Assembly: GCF_014217335.1 (NCBI RefSeq) | Contig: NZ_CP060092.1 | Location: 265,501-329,500 of the forward strand | From: Teredinibacter purpureus | GTDB lineage: Bacteria > Pseudomonadota > Gammaproteobacteria > Pseudomonadales > Cellvibrionaceae | Direction: 5' to 3' | Length of the DNA: 64,000 nucleotides | Shown: positions 54,949 through 63,821 of the stretch, piece after piece | How the letters are laid out: each line of letters begins with the position of its first letter | How positions within the stretch are numbered: position 1 is the stretch's first letter | Made by a program: the position numbers and the translations under genes | Notes under the pieces: model-generated | Told to the model about the DNA's origin: nothing | Seen by the model: the letters and a program-made list of their open reading frames with translations, nothing else | Database searches by the model: none

Positions 54949-55576
54949 TATTGATATGGCCCGAACCACTGATAGTAATCATCGTAAAACGCTTTAAATT
55001 TTTTCTTTTTTGCACAATACGCTCGTTTTCTCGTCCCGTTCTCGATAGGGGGCAAGTACCACACCAGTAGAATGCTACCCACGGCGTAAACCAGCCTGTG
55101 TCCATCTGAAAAAAACCATGCAATGATAAAATCGGTGATGCCAAATAACGCCATAAGGCTCAGACAACATGTTTGCCATTAACGAGCCTTCCCCAAGGAT
55201 AAAAAACATCATTGAGGCATCTAAATTCATACAATCAAATGGCGTGGAACCAACCTCCGCCCAAGCGGGGTAATAGCTACTCCACCCATTCGGCCTGCCA
55301 TTTCCCATTTCAAGAGGTCGCTCGAAAAATATCGGGGCCTCTGACCCATTCGCCAGATGGATAAGGCGTTATCAGTAGACGCCCACGGCTCATCTGCGCA
55401 ATGGCGTCGGTTAACAACGTGAGTTCTCGAAAACCCGCACTCTCAGCCACCACAGAGGTCTGTAATTGCCAACGGTGTATTGCATGCAACACCTTGTCGC
55501 ATCCCGCCAATAAAACTAAACCGCATAAGCTCACGTTAAAACCCAAGCCACGGCGGTGTTTCCTCTCGAATAACAC
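54948..55576 (-). pseudogene. Remnant of a TRAP transporter DctP-type solute receptor gene
   Basis: Three frames together read like a damaged DctP-family receptor. From GTG 55576, a lipobox leader (LVLLAGC) and an N-terminal domain (RWQLQTSVVAES, IAQMSRGRLLITPYPSGEWV) run to a stop at 55310. The next frame gives SSYYPAW, TPFDCMN and FFILGEGSLMANMLSEPYGV, then another shift gives FFQMDTGWF, matching the family's PFG, GGGxEL and QMGGWF blocks. The bulk of the C-terminal half is missing, and the last ~20 residues (KKFKAFYDDYYQWFGPYQ) resemble a receptor C-terminus. About 630 bp remain of an expected ~1.1 kb. Sequencing error could explain a shift but not the deletion. Confidence 0.6.
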
Positions 55577-55751
55577 AGTATTTCTCTGATTACCTTTTTA
55601 AGGTTCTCGCAAGTATAGTTGCCTAAACGAGCCGCGTTAAAAAATCCCGTTATGAAGCACTACAGCTTATCGTTGAACGTTATTAAAACGAGCCATTAAC
55701 GATGATAGGAATACCGTTTACGAAGCGTGGAGCACGCGTGGAGAAAAACTA

Positions 55752-56282
55752 TTAGGTAGGCGCGTAAGATGATACGACAAAGGGTAATGCGCGGGGTTGA
55801 AGTACGCGTAAAATTTCCCCCCAAAGCGCGTGAACTAACTGCTGTTGTAACGACCAGCTCACCGGAGTGTGTTCATGCAAATACACATTCAAGCCCATTA
55901 CGGCACAATGCTTCGGTAGCACGTTCAACGCACGCGCCAAACAAACGGCATCATTCACACCGCTTTCATGGCTGGAGAGTTCGCCTTTACCCGGCGTTAA
56001 AGCGTCTGCTTGAACATGAATAAGTGCGCCGTAATGTTGCTCTACCACACGACACGCATCAACAAACAGCACATGACTGAAGTGAGAAATTTTTTCCACT
56101 ACGGCAGTAGGGTGTTGGTATTTAATAATATGTAAACCGTTCGCACCCTCGGCAGCGGCCTGACAGTATGGAAGCAAGCCGTGGCCACTTTCGAGATGAG
56201 CCGATAAATAATCGGCCACCTCCCAGCCTAAACTATCCGCACCATGTGCAGACCCTATCGCCGCAACCAGTAAAGAGGCCAT
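55752..56282 (-). CDS. Hydrogenase maturation endopeptidase
   Basis: 176 residues of the HycI/HoxW family, which clips the C-terminal tail of the large subunit after nickel insertion. The N-terminus AAIGSAHGADSLGWEVAD corresponds to the family's first metal-sensing motif; FVDACRVVEQHYG is the second region, and SSHESGVNDAVCLARAL with its His and Glu is a further conserved block. It starts 1 bp after the large-subunit stop and is the last gene of the operon. Its substrate tail would be the nine residues after DPCISCSTH in that subunit. Confidence 0.85.
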   Translation of the reverse strand: MASLLVAAIGSAHGADSLGWEVADYLSAHLESGHGLLPYCQAAAEGANGLHIIKYQHPTAVVEKISHFSHVLFVDACRVVEQHYGALIHVQADALTPGKGELSSHESGVNDAVCLARALNVLPKHCAVMGLNVYLHEHTPVSWSLQQQLVHALWGEILRVLQPRALPFVVSSYAPT

Positions 56283-56283
56283 A

Positions 56284-57618
56284 CTATTCTCGGTGAACGG
56301 TTAAATTTAGAAAATGCGTTGAACAAGAAATACAGGGATCGTAATTACGAATAATTTTTTCGCATAACATCTGCAAGTCGTGATCCGAATGGTCTAACCC
56401 GTAATGCAACACCGCATTTTTAAGATTCAACTCAATACTGCCTTGGTTTTGGCTGGTCGGCGGAATCATACTGGCCGATACAACCTGGCCTTTTTCGTCT
56501 AGCGCAAACTCATGAAAAATAAGGCCGCGCGGTGCTTCGGTACAATGGCGTGCGATACCCGCTTTTGGTGTCACCGCTATAAAGGCTTTTTTGGGGCGCT
56601 GATAGCGCTTCAAAATACGCAGCGCTTCAACAATGCAGTAATACGATTCTACCGCCCGTGCGCGAACGTTATCAAACATATTGGTACTGGGAAAAGACAG
56701 CCCCACCTCCGTGCACAGTGTTTTGACAACCTCCGGTAACTGGTCAAAATTTACATTCATTCGCGCCAACGGCCCAACAAAATAGCTTTCGTTATCGAGC
56801 GTAGAATAAAAGGCCGTGGAGTGTTCCACCTGATGCTCTTTAAAGCGAGAGGGATAATCATCGAACGCTATCGTCTGACGCTTTGTGGTTACAATATGTC
56901 CTTCGTTAAGACCGTATTCGTTGTCGTTATGCACGGCAACACAATTAAACGCTTGATGGTCGACCGGTAAATCCAAACCTGCTGTCCATGCAACCACGCC
57001 TCGCGCGTCTTCTACTGCCGCTTCTAACCGGTCAATTAAATCGCTCACCTCGTGCATTTCTGGAGCGCGGTAAAACCCACCAACCCGCAAGCCGATGGGG
57101 TGCACCGAACGGCCGCCTAACAGCGTCAGCAACGCGTTACCCAACCCCTGTAACCGCATACCGCGCTTAACCGTTTCAGGGTGGTCTTGTGCCATAGCGA
57201 TAGCATTGTTGTACCCTAAGAAATCCGGTGTTGCCAACAAATGGATATGTAACGCATGGCTCTGCAACCACTCTCCGCATTGCACCAGACGACGCATATC
57301 ATGCACCCAAGGGCCAGGGTGCATACCGAAAAGACGCTCTATTGCGAGAATAGAGGTCATTTGATAGGCAATAGGACAGATGCCACAAATGCGGGCCGCC
57401 ATGGTAGGCACTTCTGTAAAATACTGGCCCTCTAAAAATTTTTCGAATAATCGGGGCGGCTCATATATTTTGAGATGTAAATTATCTATTTCGCCGCCTT
57501 TGGCGCTAAATTCTAGAGCGCCTTCACCCTCTACCCGAACCATTACAGGTACGTCGATGGTGATATCCCTTGTGGGGCTATTCTTTGTGGCGCTAGGTGT
57601 AGACGTTAATTCGCTCAT
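56284..57618 (-). CDS. [NiFe]-hydrogenase large (alpha) subunit, group 3b-like
   Basis: 444 residues holding the Ni-Fe(CN)2CO site. The four metal cysteines are in RICGICP (near residue 78) and DPCISCSTH (near residue 430). A nine-residue tail after the final His is the substrate of the protease encoded next. The N-terminus (IDVPVMVRVEGEGALEFSAKGG) and overall length fit cytosolic group 3 enzymes. The start overlaps the small-subunit stop by 4 bp (ATGA). With the beta and gamma subunits upstream it forms the bidirectional NAD(P)-linked sulfhydrogenase-type complex. Confidence 0.93.
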   Translation of the reverse strand: MSELTSTPSATKNSPTRDITIDVPVMVRVEGEGALEFSAKGGEIDNLHLKIYEPPRLFEKFLEGQYFTEVPTMAARICGICPIAYQMTSILAIERLFGMHPGPWVHDMRRLVQCGEWLQSHALHIHLLATPDFLGYNNAIAMAQDHPETVKRGMRLQGLGNALLTLLGGRSVHPIGLRVGGFYRAPEMHEVSDLIDRLEAAVEDARGVVAWTAGLDLPVDHQAFNCVAVHNDNEYGLNEGHIVTTKRQTIAFDDYPSRFKEHQVEHSTAFYSTLDNESYFVGPLARMNVNFDQLPEVVKTLCTEVGLSFPSTNMFDNVRARAVESYYCIVEALRILKRYQRPKKAFIAVTPKAGIARHCTEAPRGLIFHEFALDEKGQVVSASMIPPTSQNQGSIELNLKNAVLHYGLDHSDHDLQMLCEKIIRNYDPCISCSTHFLNLTVHRE

Positions 57619-58415
57619 GAGTGCCCCCCGCTTGCATCAGCCCACAGCACTGTAGCTTTCGAGAATTCGGGCGATGCATTGTGCATCGATAAAAACTTTT
57701 GCTTTACTCTTTCTGGTGATAACCCCAACCCCATAAAGCACTCTCCTAATCGCTCCACATTCGCGTTTTCGGCTGGGCCATAACAGGCATAACAGGCCGC
57801 GCCGAAAGAAGGGCATAACGCACCGCACCCGGTGCGCGTAACGGGCCCCATACAGGGCATTGCCTGGGTCACCATCATGCAAACTGTATTGCGGCGTTTG
57901 CATTCTTGGCACACCTTTTCATTTATATCCAATGGTGCAACGCCAAACAATAGCTGCCTAACCGCCGCTAACATTTGTTTAACGTCTACCGGACAACCCC
58001 ATAATTCGTAATCGACTTTTACATGCTGCTTAATCGCACCCGATGTTGATAACGACTGAATATATTCCGGCTTTGCATAAATTGAACGCATCCAAAGATC
58101 GCTATCCGCATTATTTTTTAATGCCTGAATACCACCAGACGTCGCACAGGCGCCCACGGTAATTACGTACGCACTTTTTTCTCTAATGCCTTTTAAACGC
58201 TCTACATCGTGCGGTGTTGTTATCGACCCCTCAATAAAACTAATATCCACGGTCTCGTCGGGGCCAAGTGGCCCGGCCTCTGCAAAATGCACGATATCGA
58301 CCAATTCCGTTAGCGTAATTAAATCCTCACCCATATTGATGAATGCCAACTGACACCCCGAACAAGATGCAAATTTATGAACACTAACGCGCGGCTTACT
58401 CACTGGCCTATTCAT
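57615..58415 (-). CDS. [NiFe]-hydrogenase small (delta) subunit
   Basis: 266 residues, electron-transfer subunit. The proximal cluster ligands are CSGC (near residue 18) and GACATSGG; GCPVD is a third. The C-terminal half adds ferredoxin-like cysteines (EKVCQECKRRNTVC, MPCMGPVTRTGCGALCPSFG, ACYACYG), as in group 3b small subunits with three Fe-S clusters. There is no Tat signal, so it is cytosolic. It sits 2 bp after the gamma-subunit stop. Confidence 0.92.
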   Translation of the reverse strand: MNRPVSKPRVSVHKFASCSGCQLAFINMGEDLITLTELVDIVHFAEAGPLGPDETVDISFIEGSITTPHDVERLKGIREKSAYVITVGACATSGGIQALKNNADSDLWMRSIYAKPEYIQSLSTSGAIKQHVKVDYELWGCPVDVKQMLAAVRQLLFGVAPLDINEKVCQECKRRNTVCMMVTQAMPCMGPVTRTGCGALCPSFGAACYACYGPAENANVERLGECFMGLGLSPERVKQKFLSMHNASPEFSKATVLWADASGGHS

Positions 58416-58417
58416 GA

Positions 58418-59305
58418 TTAAAACCCCCTGCGTTCAAGCACATCTTTTATGCGCTTGTAAGTGAATACAGGCCCATCCTTACACACAAAGGCCTCGTCCA
58501 TCTGGCAGTGACCACAGTGCCCGAGCGCGCACTGCATATTACGTTCAAGGCTTAAGTAGATAGTATTTTCATTAACGCCCATATCCAACAACGCACGTGA
58601 TGTTCCCGTCATCATAGGGTGAGGCCCACAACACATAACCGTACAGTGGTTAACATCGAAGTGCGCATCTTTAAACAGTGCCGCCACGCGGCCATGCTTC
58701 CAGTTGGGCCATGCGGTTTTATCTCGATCAGACGCCAACAAAACTTGTGTCGCCCGCACTTTTCGCCACTCGTCATATTGCGGCTCCCACAACATATCGT
58801 GCCGATGCAAAACTGTTTGCATAATAACGATACGGCCATACTCTTCACGGTGTGCCATTGCCTCGCGTATCGCCGATACTGCAGGCGCGCACCCCAAACC
58901 ACCGGTGATAAAAACAAGATCTCGGCTTTTCGCTTCTAGCATGGGCCAGCCATGCCCAAATGGGCCACGAATACCCACACGCTGGCCTACTAATAACTTA
59001 GCCATAGCATTCGTAACACGTCCCACAGCCTGGATGGTATGTAATATACAATCACCCTCGCTGCCCATAATCGAAATAGCCACTTCACCAATACCAAATA
59101 AATACACCATATTAAATTGGCCGCATTGATACTGATAAACGTCACGCATTGCGTCGTTATCTAAACGAAGCTTCCATGTAAAAATAGTGGGCGTTTCTTC
59201 CTTTCGTTCTACGATTGTGGCCGACATCGGTATATAAGCATTACGCGAAATATTTTTCTCCGCGTGGCACGCCTCATCGGCCCGGTCCTGCACTATTGTT
59301 CCCAT
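58418..59305 (-). CDS. Hydrogenase gamma subunit, FAD/NAD(P)-binding oxidoreductase
   Basis: 295 residues from ATG 59305, which has GGGGAG 8 nt upstream; the gene starts 13 bp inside the beta-subunit frame. It is a ferredoxin-NADP reductase-like module: FAD region QYQCGQFNMVYLFGIGE, NAD(P) region VFITGGLGCAPAVSAIREA and VMCCGPHPMM. A C-terminal 2Fe-2S site is NMQCALGHCGHCQ with a later Cys (AFVCKDG). It should pass electrons between NAD(P)H and the beta-subunit clusters. Confidence 0.9.
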   Translation of the reverse strand: MGTIVQDRADEACHAEKNISRNAYIPMSATIVERKEETPTIFTWKLRLDNDAMRDVYQYQCGQFNMVYLFGIGEVAISIMGSEGDCILHTIQAVGRVTNAMAKLLVGQRVGIRGPFGHGWPMLEAKSRDLVFITGGLGCAPAVSAIREAMAHREEYGRIVIMQTVLHRHDMLWEPQYDEWRKVRATQVLLASDRDKTAWPNWKHGRVAALFKDAHFDVNHCTVMCCGPHPMMTGTSRALLDMGVNENTIYLSLERNMQCALGHCGHCQMDEAFVCKDGPVFTYKRIKDVLERRGF

Positions 59306-60414
59306 AATTCGAACTCCCCACATATTGCGTTCGCTACCGCTGGAAAATCAATTCCGGCTGGGCACCAACTAATACACCGTCCACAACCAACACAACCCGA
59401 CCGGCCATACTGCGCGTTCCAGCTCCCTAATTTATGTAACATCCATTGCCTGTACCGCAATTCACTGCTATCACGCAATGTGTGGCCGTGCATCACACTA
59501 TGGTCAGCATTAAAGCAACTGCTCCATTCACGAAAATGCGTGGTACTTTTTCCATTGAGGTCTGCGGTTTCTGTTTCTCTATGGCAAAAACAGGTAGGGC
59601 ACACCGACGTGCAATTACCACAGGACAAACAAATATCCGCTATCTCGCGCCACTGACGGCTGTCCAGCTGCGAGAAAAGATTGGCGTGCATATTTTCATT
59701 AATGAGGAAACGTTTCTGCTGGGCTTTGGCGTGCAACGTTTGAATTTCGGCTAATTCAATGAGGTCACTACCGGCATTGATAACCGGTAGTGTCGATAAA
59801 ATGTTCTCGCCCGCACCTGAACCACTGCGAATTAGAAATCCTGTGTCCAGTTCATCAAGCAATAAATCGTAGCCATCTTCGACGGAGGGGCCATCACCGG
59901 TAGACGCACAGAAGCACGTCTCGTTACACGTTGCGCAATTGACAACAACCGTAAATAGACATTGTCGTTGTGCGAGATAATAGGGGTCGACGTATTCGCC
60001 TTCTAAAAAATGCTGATCTTGCAATTTCATCGCCGCAATATCACATGGGCGAATGCCTATAACCGCTTTTGGTACCGGTTCTGGTGCTGCATCGCGAAAC
60101 ACTAACCCCCCATCCGTTGTTTCTGCTACCTGCTCAGCAAACCACAAGGGTTGACGCGATTTAAACAAGAGAGGCTTTAATGCACTAGGGCCATTCGCCC
60201 AATCGAAGTAGCGCGTAGAGAAAGTGTGGTCCAGCTGATAGAAACCAGGCTTCTGTACAGATTCCACCCCTCGGGGAATATCCGTAATATCGTCCATATG
60301 ATCAAACACAATCGCGCCATCAGACACCTTAGGGCCAATGAGCGCATACCCAGATTCTGTCAGCGCACTGAATAAACTGGGTAGGTTTTCTGGTGTTAGA
60401 AAATAGACGGCCAT
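59293..60414 (-). CDS. Hydrogenase beta subunit, 4Fe-4S protein
   Basis: 373 residues from ATG 60414 (AGGG about 9 nt upstream; an ATG at 60423 abuts that site). Two C-terminal 4Fe-4S motifs are clear: CLSCGNCTSVCPTCFC (about 265-280) and CVGCGRCISWCPAG (about 345-358). Earlier cysteines (GIRPCDIAAM, NCATCNETCFCAS) match the family. This is the first gene of the operon (beta-gamma-delta-alpha order, as in sulfhydrogenases) and links the flavin subunit to the hydrogenase core. Confidence 0.9.
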   Translation of the reverse strand: MAVYFLTPENLPSLFSALTESGYALIGPKVSDGAIVFDHMDDITDIPRGVESVQKPGFYQLDHTFSTRYFDWANGPSALKPLLFKSRQPLWFAEQVAETTDGGLVFRDAAPEPVPKAVIGIRPCDIAAMKLQDQHFLEGEYVDPYYLAQRQCLFTVVVNCATCNETCFCASTGDGPSVEDGYDLLLDELDTGFLIRSGSGAGENILSTLPVINAGSDLIELAEIQTLHAKAQQKRFLINENMHANLFSQLDSRQWREIADICLSCGNCTSVCPTCFCHRETETADLNGKSTTHFREWSSCFNADHSVMHGHTLRDSSELRYRQWMLHKLGSWNAQYGRSGCVGCGRCISWCPAGIDFPAVANAICGEFELWEQ

Positions 60415-60978
60415 AGCATGCATCCCTATGAAAAACAGTTGTCAATAGGACGACACTTTTTATTTCGACGCGTTGTAACGATAGAATTTTTATTTATATA
60501 GATAAACGTCGCAAATAATGGTGTCAGTCAAACCAAACACCGCGCTAATCCGATTGGATTGCTAAGGACGTAAAGAAGAATGGCTTCCGTTTAATACTTT
60601 TTTATTATCGTTTCCTACTAGAATATCGGGAAGCATATTTCTAATTGACCCTATCATAGTGGAGTATCACCGGCCTGCAATACCGCAGACACCTCGACCT
60701 CTATCGCAATCACACAACATCACACCCAGCCAACGGGCATGCGACGGCTAACGCGAACGTATGATTTTTTTGTTCGCGCTATTTACCCACACGAATAAAA
60801 AAATCCCACATTAAAATAACCGAAAAGATACGGGCCAAATATGCGCTACATCAATAAACCTCATCTTTATGAGGCATACACTCTTTAGTGTTCACTTTTT
60901 TCCATATCATTATTAATGATGCGTTACGCCTAACTCACGTTAACTAACTTGTTCACACTAAGGCCATAAGGTTAAGTT
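60415..60978. promoter_or_regulatory. Divergent control region of the hydrogenase and hyp operons, 564 bp
   Basis: No ORF is credible here. Before hypC lie three inverted repeats. CCTCAT/ATGAGG (60859-60874) and ACACT/AGTGT (60878-60891) each close on the same CTTT loop, with centres 18 bp apart. ATCATT/AATGAT (60906-60920) has a 3-nt centre. On the hydrogenase side is an AT-rich near-palindrome around 60490-60507. I found no clear FNR box (TTGAT-N4-ATCAA) and no sigma-54 promoter. Confidence 0.45.
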
Positions 60979-61242
60979 ATGTGTTTAGCTATTCCCATGA
61001 AAATAATTAACATAGCGAACGGCGTTGCTAAGTGTGAGGCAACCGGTGTATTCCGTGACGTAAATCTCCATCTATTAGAAAAAGATGAAATAAACGTAGG
61101 TGACTTTATATTGGTTCACCTTGGTTACGCGATTCAAAAAGTAAATGAACCCGATGCCCGCACTTGCTGGGACACGTACAATGCCATGCAAGTAGCTGGA
61201 GACCTAGCCAACGATTCTAGAAAACCGAATAACGGTGGTTAA
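60979..61242 (+). CDS. hypC: Hydrogenase assembly chaperone HypC
   Basis: 87 residues, the usual size. It begins MCLAIPMKI with the essential Cys2, and has the OB-like core VGDFILVHLGYAIQKVNE. It works with HypD to assemble and deliver the Fe(CN)2CO unit to the large subunit. AAGG lies 7 nt before the ATG. It is first gene of the rightward hyp operon; the next start lies 1 bp after its stop. Confidence 0.94.
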   Translation: MCLAIPMKIINIANGVAKCEATGVFRDVNLHLLEKDEINVGDFILVHLGYAIQKVNEPDARTCWDTYNAMQVAGDLANDSRKPNNGG

Positions 61243-61243
61243 C

Positions 61244-61780
61244 ATGCATGAATTCAGCGTGTGTAAAAATATACTGCACGAAGCGCAAAAAATGGCGGCG
61301 CTGCAATGCCGCAACAACCCCGAATACGACACACAACAATCGATTGCTATCATTACGGGGCTTACGGTTAAAATTGGCCTGTTAGCGGGTATCGATAAAA
61401 ATCTACTTCAACGGGCCTTTCCTATTGCGCTTCACGATCACCATCGTTATTGCCCGATCACACTAGAACAGGGCAACAAACAAGTTAGCGACGAACAACG
61501 CAATGGTGAAATTGATTTTTTACCCACAACAACGTTAATCGTTGAAGAGGTTCCGGCCTTGATCTATTGCCACGATTGTGGCTGTGAAGCCACCATTAAT
61601 CAGGACCGTTTTCAGCGCCATTATTTATGTTGCGACAAGCAAGCCTCCCATCAAACACAGCTGCTCTCGGGAGAGGAAATGCACTTAGTGAATATAACCC
61701 TAAACATACAATATAACCCGCCAACCTTCTCAGCGCACCAGGACTCACGCAACGCGCAGAAGGAAAATCCACATGTGTGA
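61244..61780 (+). CDS. hypA: Divergent HypA-like nickel-insertion protein
   Basis: 178 residues from ATG 61244, needed for the nickel-binding MHE start (MHEFSVC). Normal HypA is about 113-120 residues. Extra sequence lies after helix 1 (RNNPEYDTQQ), between the fold halves (LEQGNKQVSDEQRNGEIDF) and in a ~30-residue C-terminal tail. The zinc site is altered: CHDC is present, but the second pair reads CCDK, so one canonical cysteine is replaced by Lys. The terminal SGEEMHLVNI matches the family. It overlaps hypB by 8 bp. Zinc binding may use the extra Cys or nearby His. Confidence 0.82.
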   Translation: MHEFSVCKNILHEAQKMAALQCRNNPEYDTQQSIAIITGLTVKIGLLAGIDKNLLQRAFPIALHDHHRYCPITLEQGNKQVSDEQRNGEIDFLPTTTLIVEEVPALIYCHDCGCEATINQDRFQRHYLCCDKQASHQTQLLSGEEMHLVNITLNIQYNPPTFSAHQDSRNAQKENPHV

Positions 61781-62639
61781 AACCTGTGGCTGCACACTCA
61801 AAACACGTGTACTAACAATAAGTACATTCGCAAAAAGCACCTTAACTAAAAGTGCATTAAAAGCACCTAACCGACCACTCCAGGCCGGGGAAGTACTTTC
61901 CCCTCGCCAACCGTCTGAAAATCAGCATAGTCACGCCGTACTGCATAACATTATGTCGCGCAATGATGAGCAAGCTCAGCGCAACCGTGATCGGTTCAGT
62001 GACAACACTCTGGTATGCATCAATATCATGTCGTCACCGGGGTCGGGTAAAACGACGCTGCTCGAAACGACGCTTCAGCACTTAAAAAATAATTTTCGTA
62101 TTGCCGTAATTGAAGGTGACCTTGAAACAGACAATGACGCAACGCGCATTCGTGCACAAGGCGTTGAAGCCATTCAAATTACCACGGGCAGCGCCTGCCA
62201 TTTAGATGCTCACTATATTGCTGAGGCAATGAGCCAATTAAATCTTGCAGAACTCGACCTACTATTTATTGAAAACGTTGGCAATCTTGTTTGTCCTGCG
62301 GCATTCGATCTTGGCCAGCATGCCAATATCGCCCTACTATCCACGACAGAAGGGGATGATAAGCCGCTAAAATATCCTGTGCTCTTTCAGAAGATAGATG
62401 GTTTGGTTATTAGCAAAATTGAACTGCTCGATTTTTTCGACGATTTTTCCGAGATCGATGCCATAGAAAATTTTAGAAAACTCGCCAATAACAGTCCCGT
62501 CTGGCCGCTTTCTGCAAAAACAGGAAGGGGAATAAGCGATTGGATAGCGTGGTTACTCTGTTTACTGAACGATCGCCCTACACGCCCGATCAAGACCTTC
62601 AACCCCGAGCCGTTAAGCTCTGAAGGCGCCACTCAGTGA
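61773..62639 (+). CDS. hypB: HypB, GTPase for nickel insertion
   Basis: 288 residues. The N-terminal nickel motif is MCETCGC. A ~80-residue linker with little histidine follows, then the SIMIBI GTPase: P-loop SSPGSGKTTLL, EGDLETDNDATRI, ENVGNLVCPAAFDLG (metal-site Cys) and the base-recognition region SKIELLDF. It drives nickel delivery together with HypA. It overlaps hypA at the start and hypD at the end (4 bp, GTGA), so the three are translationally coupled. Confidence 0.94.
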   Translation: MCETCGCTLKTRVLTISTFAKSTLTKSALKAPNRPLQAGEVLSPRQPSENQHSHAVLHNIMSRNDEQAQRNRDRFSDNTLVCINIMSSPGSGKTTLLETTLQHLKNNFRIAVIEGDLETDNDATRIRAQGVEAIQITTGSACHLDAHYIAEAMSQLNLAELDLLFIENVGNLVCPAAFDLGQHANIALLSTTEGDDKPLKYPVLFQKIDGLVISKIELLDFFDDFSEIDAIENFRKLANNSPVWPLSAKTGRGISDWIAWLLCLLNDRPTRPIKTFNPEPLSSEGATQ

Positions 62640-63796
62640 ACCTAGACTTGTCGCACTATTGGCGCCAACAAATTGAGGCGCTACCCGTACCCGATACGCC
62701 ATTTAATTTACTCAACGTTTGCGGCGGGCACGAACGTAGCATTACGCAAGCCGGTTTACGGTCAACACTGCCGCACTGGCTTAATCTTATTCCTGGCCCC
62801 GGCTGCCCCGTTTGTGTATGCCCGGAAATTGATATTGCGCTCGCCATTGCCATGGCCCACCAAACCAAGACTATTCTCGCAAGCTTTGGCGATATGCTGC
62901 GTGTGCCGATAAACACATTACAAACGAAAAACTTTTTTCCTAAAAAAATACGCTCATTAGCGCTGGCAAAAGCGTCTGGTCTCGATGTTCGCCCTATAGC
63001 ATCCCCCATAGACGCCAAAAATATTGCCCTACAAAACCCCACTAAAACAGTTGTATTTTTTGCAGCGGGCTTCGAAACCACCATGGCCCCTGTTGCCGCT
63101 CTGGTGCAGGAATCACTGCACGGAACGTTGCCCGGCAACCTACAGTTTTTGATCTCCGGCAGGCGCACGTGGCCAGCCGTTCATGCCTTACTAACGGATG
63201 ACCGAAGCACATCGATCGACGGTATGATTGCACCGGGACATGTCGCTACGGTGATGGGCACTCATGAATGGCAAAAAATTTCGCGCGCGCATCAACTGCC
63301 AACCGCCATAGCCGGTTTTGAAAACGAAAGCTTACTGCACGCGTTTTATTGTGTATTGCAACAATCGCACTTAAACCACCCGCAAGTAGACAACTGCTAT
63401 ACACAGGTTGTGAAGCCTGAAGGCAATCGCACCGCACGCGCAATATTATTACGGGCATTCGCGATTAAAACGTCGCAGTGGCGCGGCATAGGTGCAATAC
63501 CTGATTCAGGATTTACCTTACGTTCACACTTCAACGACATTAATGCGCGTGTATATTTTTCAGATGTTCACACACATATCAGTGACGTTTATGCACACGC
63601 CCCCCGGCTAAAAGGCTGTCAATGTGCCGATGTTGTCATGGCCCGCTGCCGACCTAATCAATGCACGCTTTACGCAAAAACATGCACACCGCGCGAACCT
63701 ATTGGCCCCTGCATGGTTTCCGACGAAGGCGCGTGTCGAATATGGTGGGCGAATGGTATGCCGTCGCAAACGGCCGCTTCGACAAGACCGGCTTAA
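62636..63796 (+). CDS. hypD: HypD, Fe-S scaffold for Fe(CN)2CO assembly
   Basis: 386 residues from GTG 62636. Motifs are NVCGGHERSI (family CGGH), GPGCPVCV, FAAGFETT, IAPGHVATVMG and VVKPEGNRTA. A C-terminal 4Fe-4S cysteine set lies in LKGCQCADVVMARCRP, CTLYAKTC and GPCMVSDEGAC. HERSI replaces the HTHAI form of the E. coli protein, a variant that I recall in other HypD proteins. It pairs with HypC to carry the Fe(CN)2CO unit. Confidence 0.94.
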   Translation: MNLDLSHYWRQQIEALPVPDTPFNLLNVCGGHERSITQAGLRSTLPHWLNLIPGPGCPVCVCPEIDIALAIAMAHQTKTILASFGDMLRVPINTLQTKNFFPKKIRSLALAKASGLDVRPIASPIDAKNIALQNPTKTVVFFAAGFETTMAPVAALVQESLHGTLPGNLQFLISGRRTWPAVHALLTDDRSTSIDGMIAPGHVATVMGTHEWQKISRAHQLPTAIAGFENESLLHAFYCVLQQSHLNHPQVDNCYTQVVKPEGNRTARAILLRAFAIKTSQWRGIGAIPDSGFTLRSHFNDINARVYFSDVHTHISDVYAHAPRLKGCQCADVVMARCRPNQCTLYAKTCTPREPIGPCMVSDEGACRIWWANGMPSQTAASTRPA

Positions 63797-63821
63797 CCAC
63801 CTATTCCTTTAGGAGAAAAGG

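Noticed and set aside
54948..55154. 68-codon frame that looks like a small membrane protein coupled to the GGDEF/EAL gene
   Set aside because: Its C-terminus and the neighbouring frames fit a decayed DctP-type receptor better, and I see no independent ribosome site; it is kept as part of the pseudogene.
60547..60560. AATCC-GATT-GGATT inverted repeat in the hydrogenase control region
   Set aside because: Five-base arms are expected by chance in a region this size; no second copy seen.
62656..63168. 170-codon open frame antisense to hypD
   Set aside because: hypD is unambiguous here by its motifs; the antisense frame has no recognisable domain and no ribosome site.
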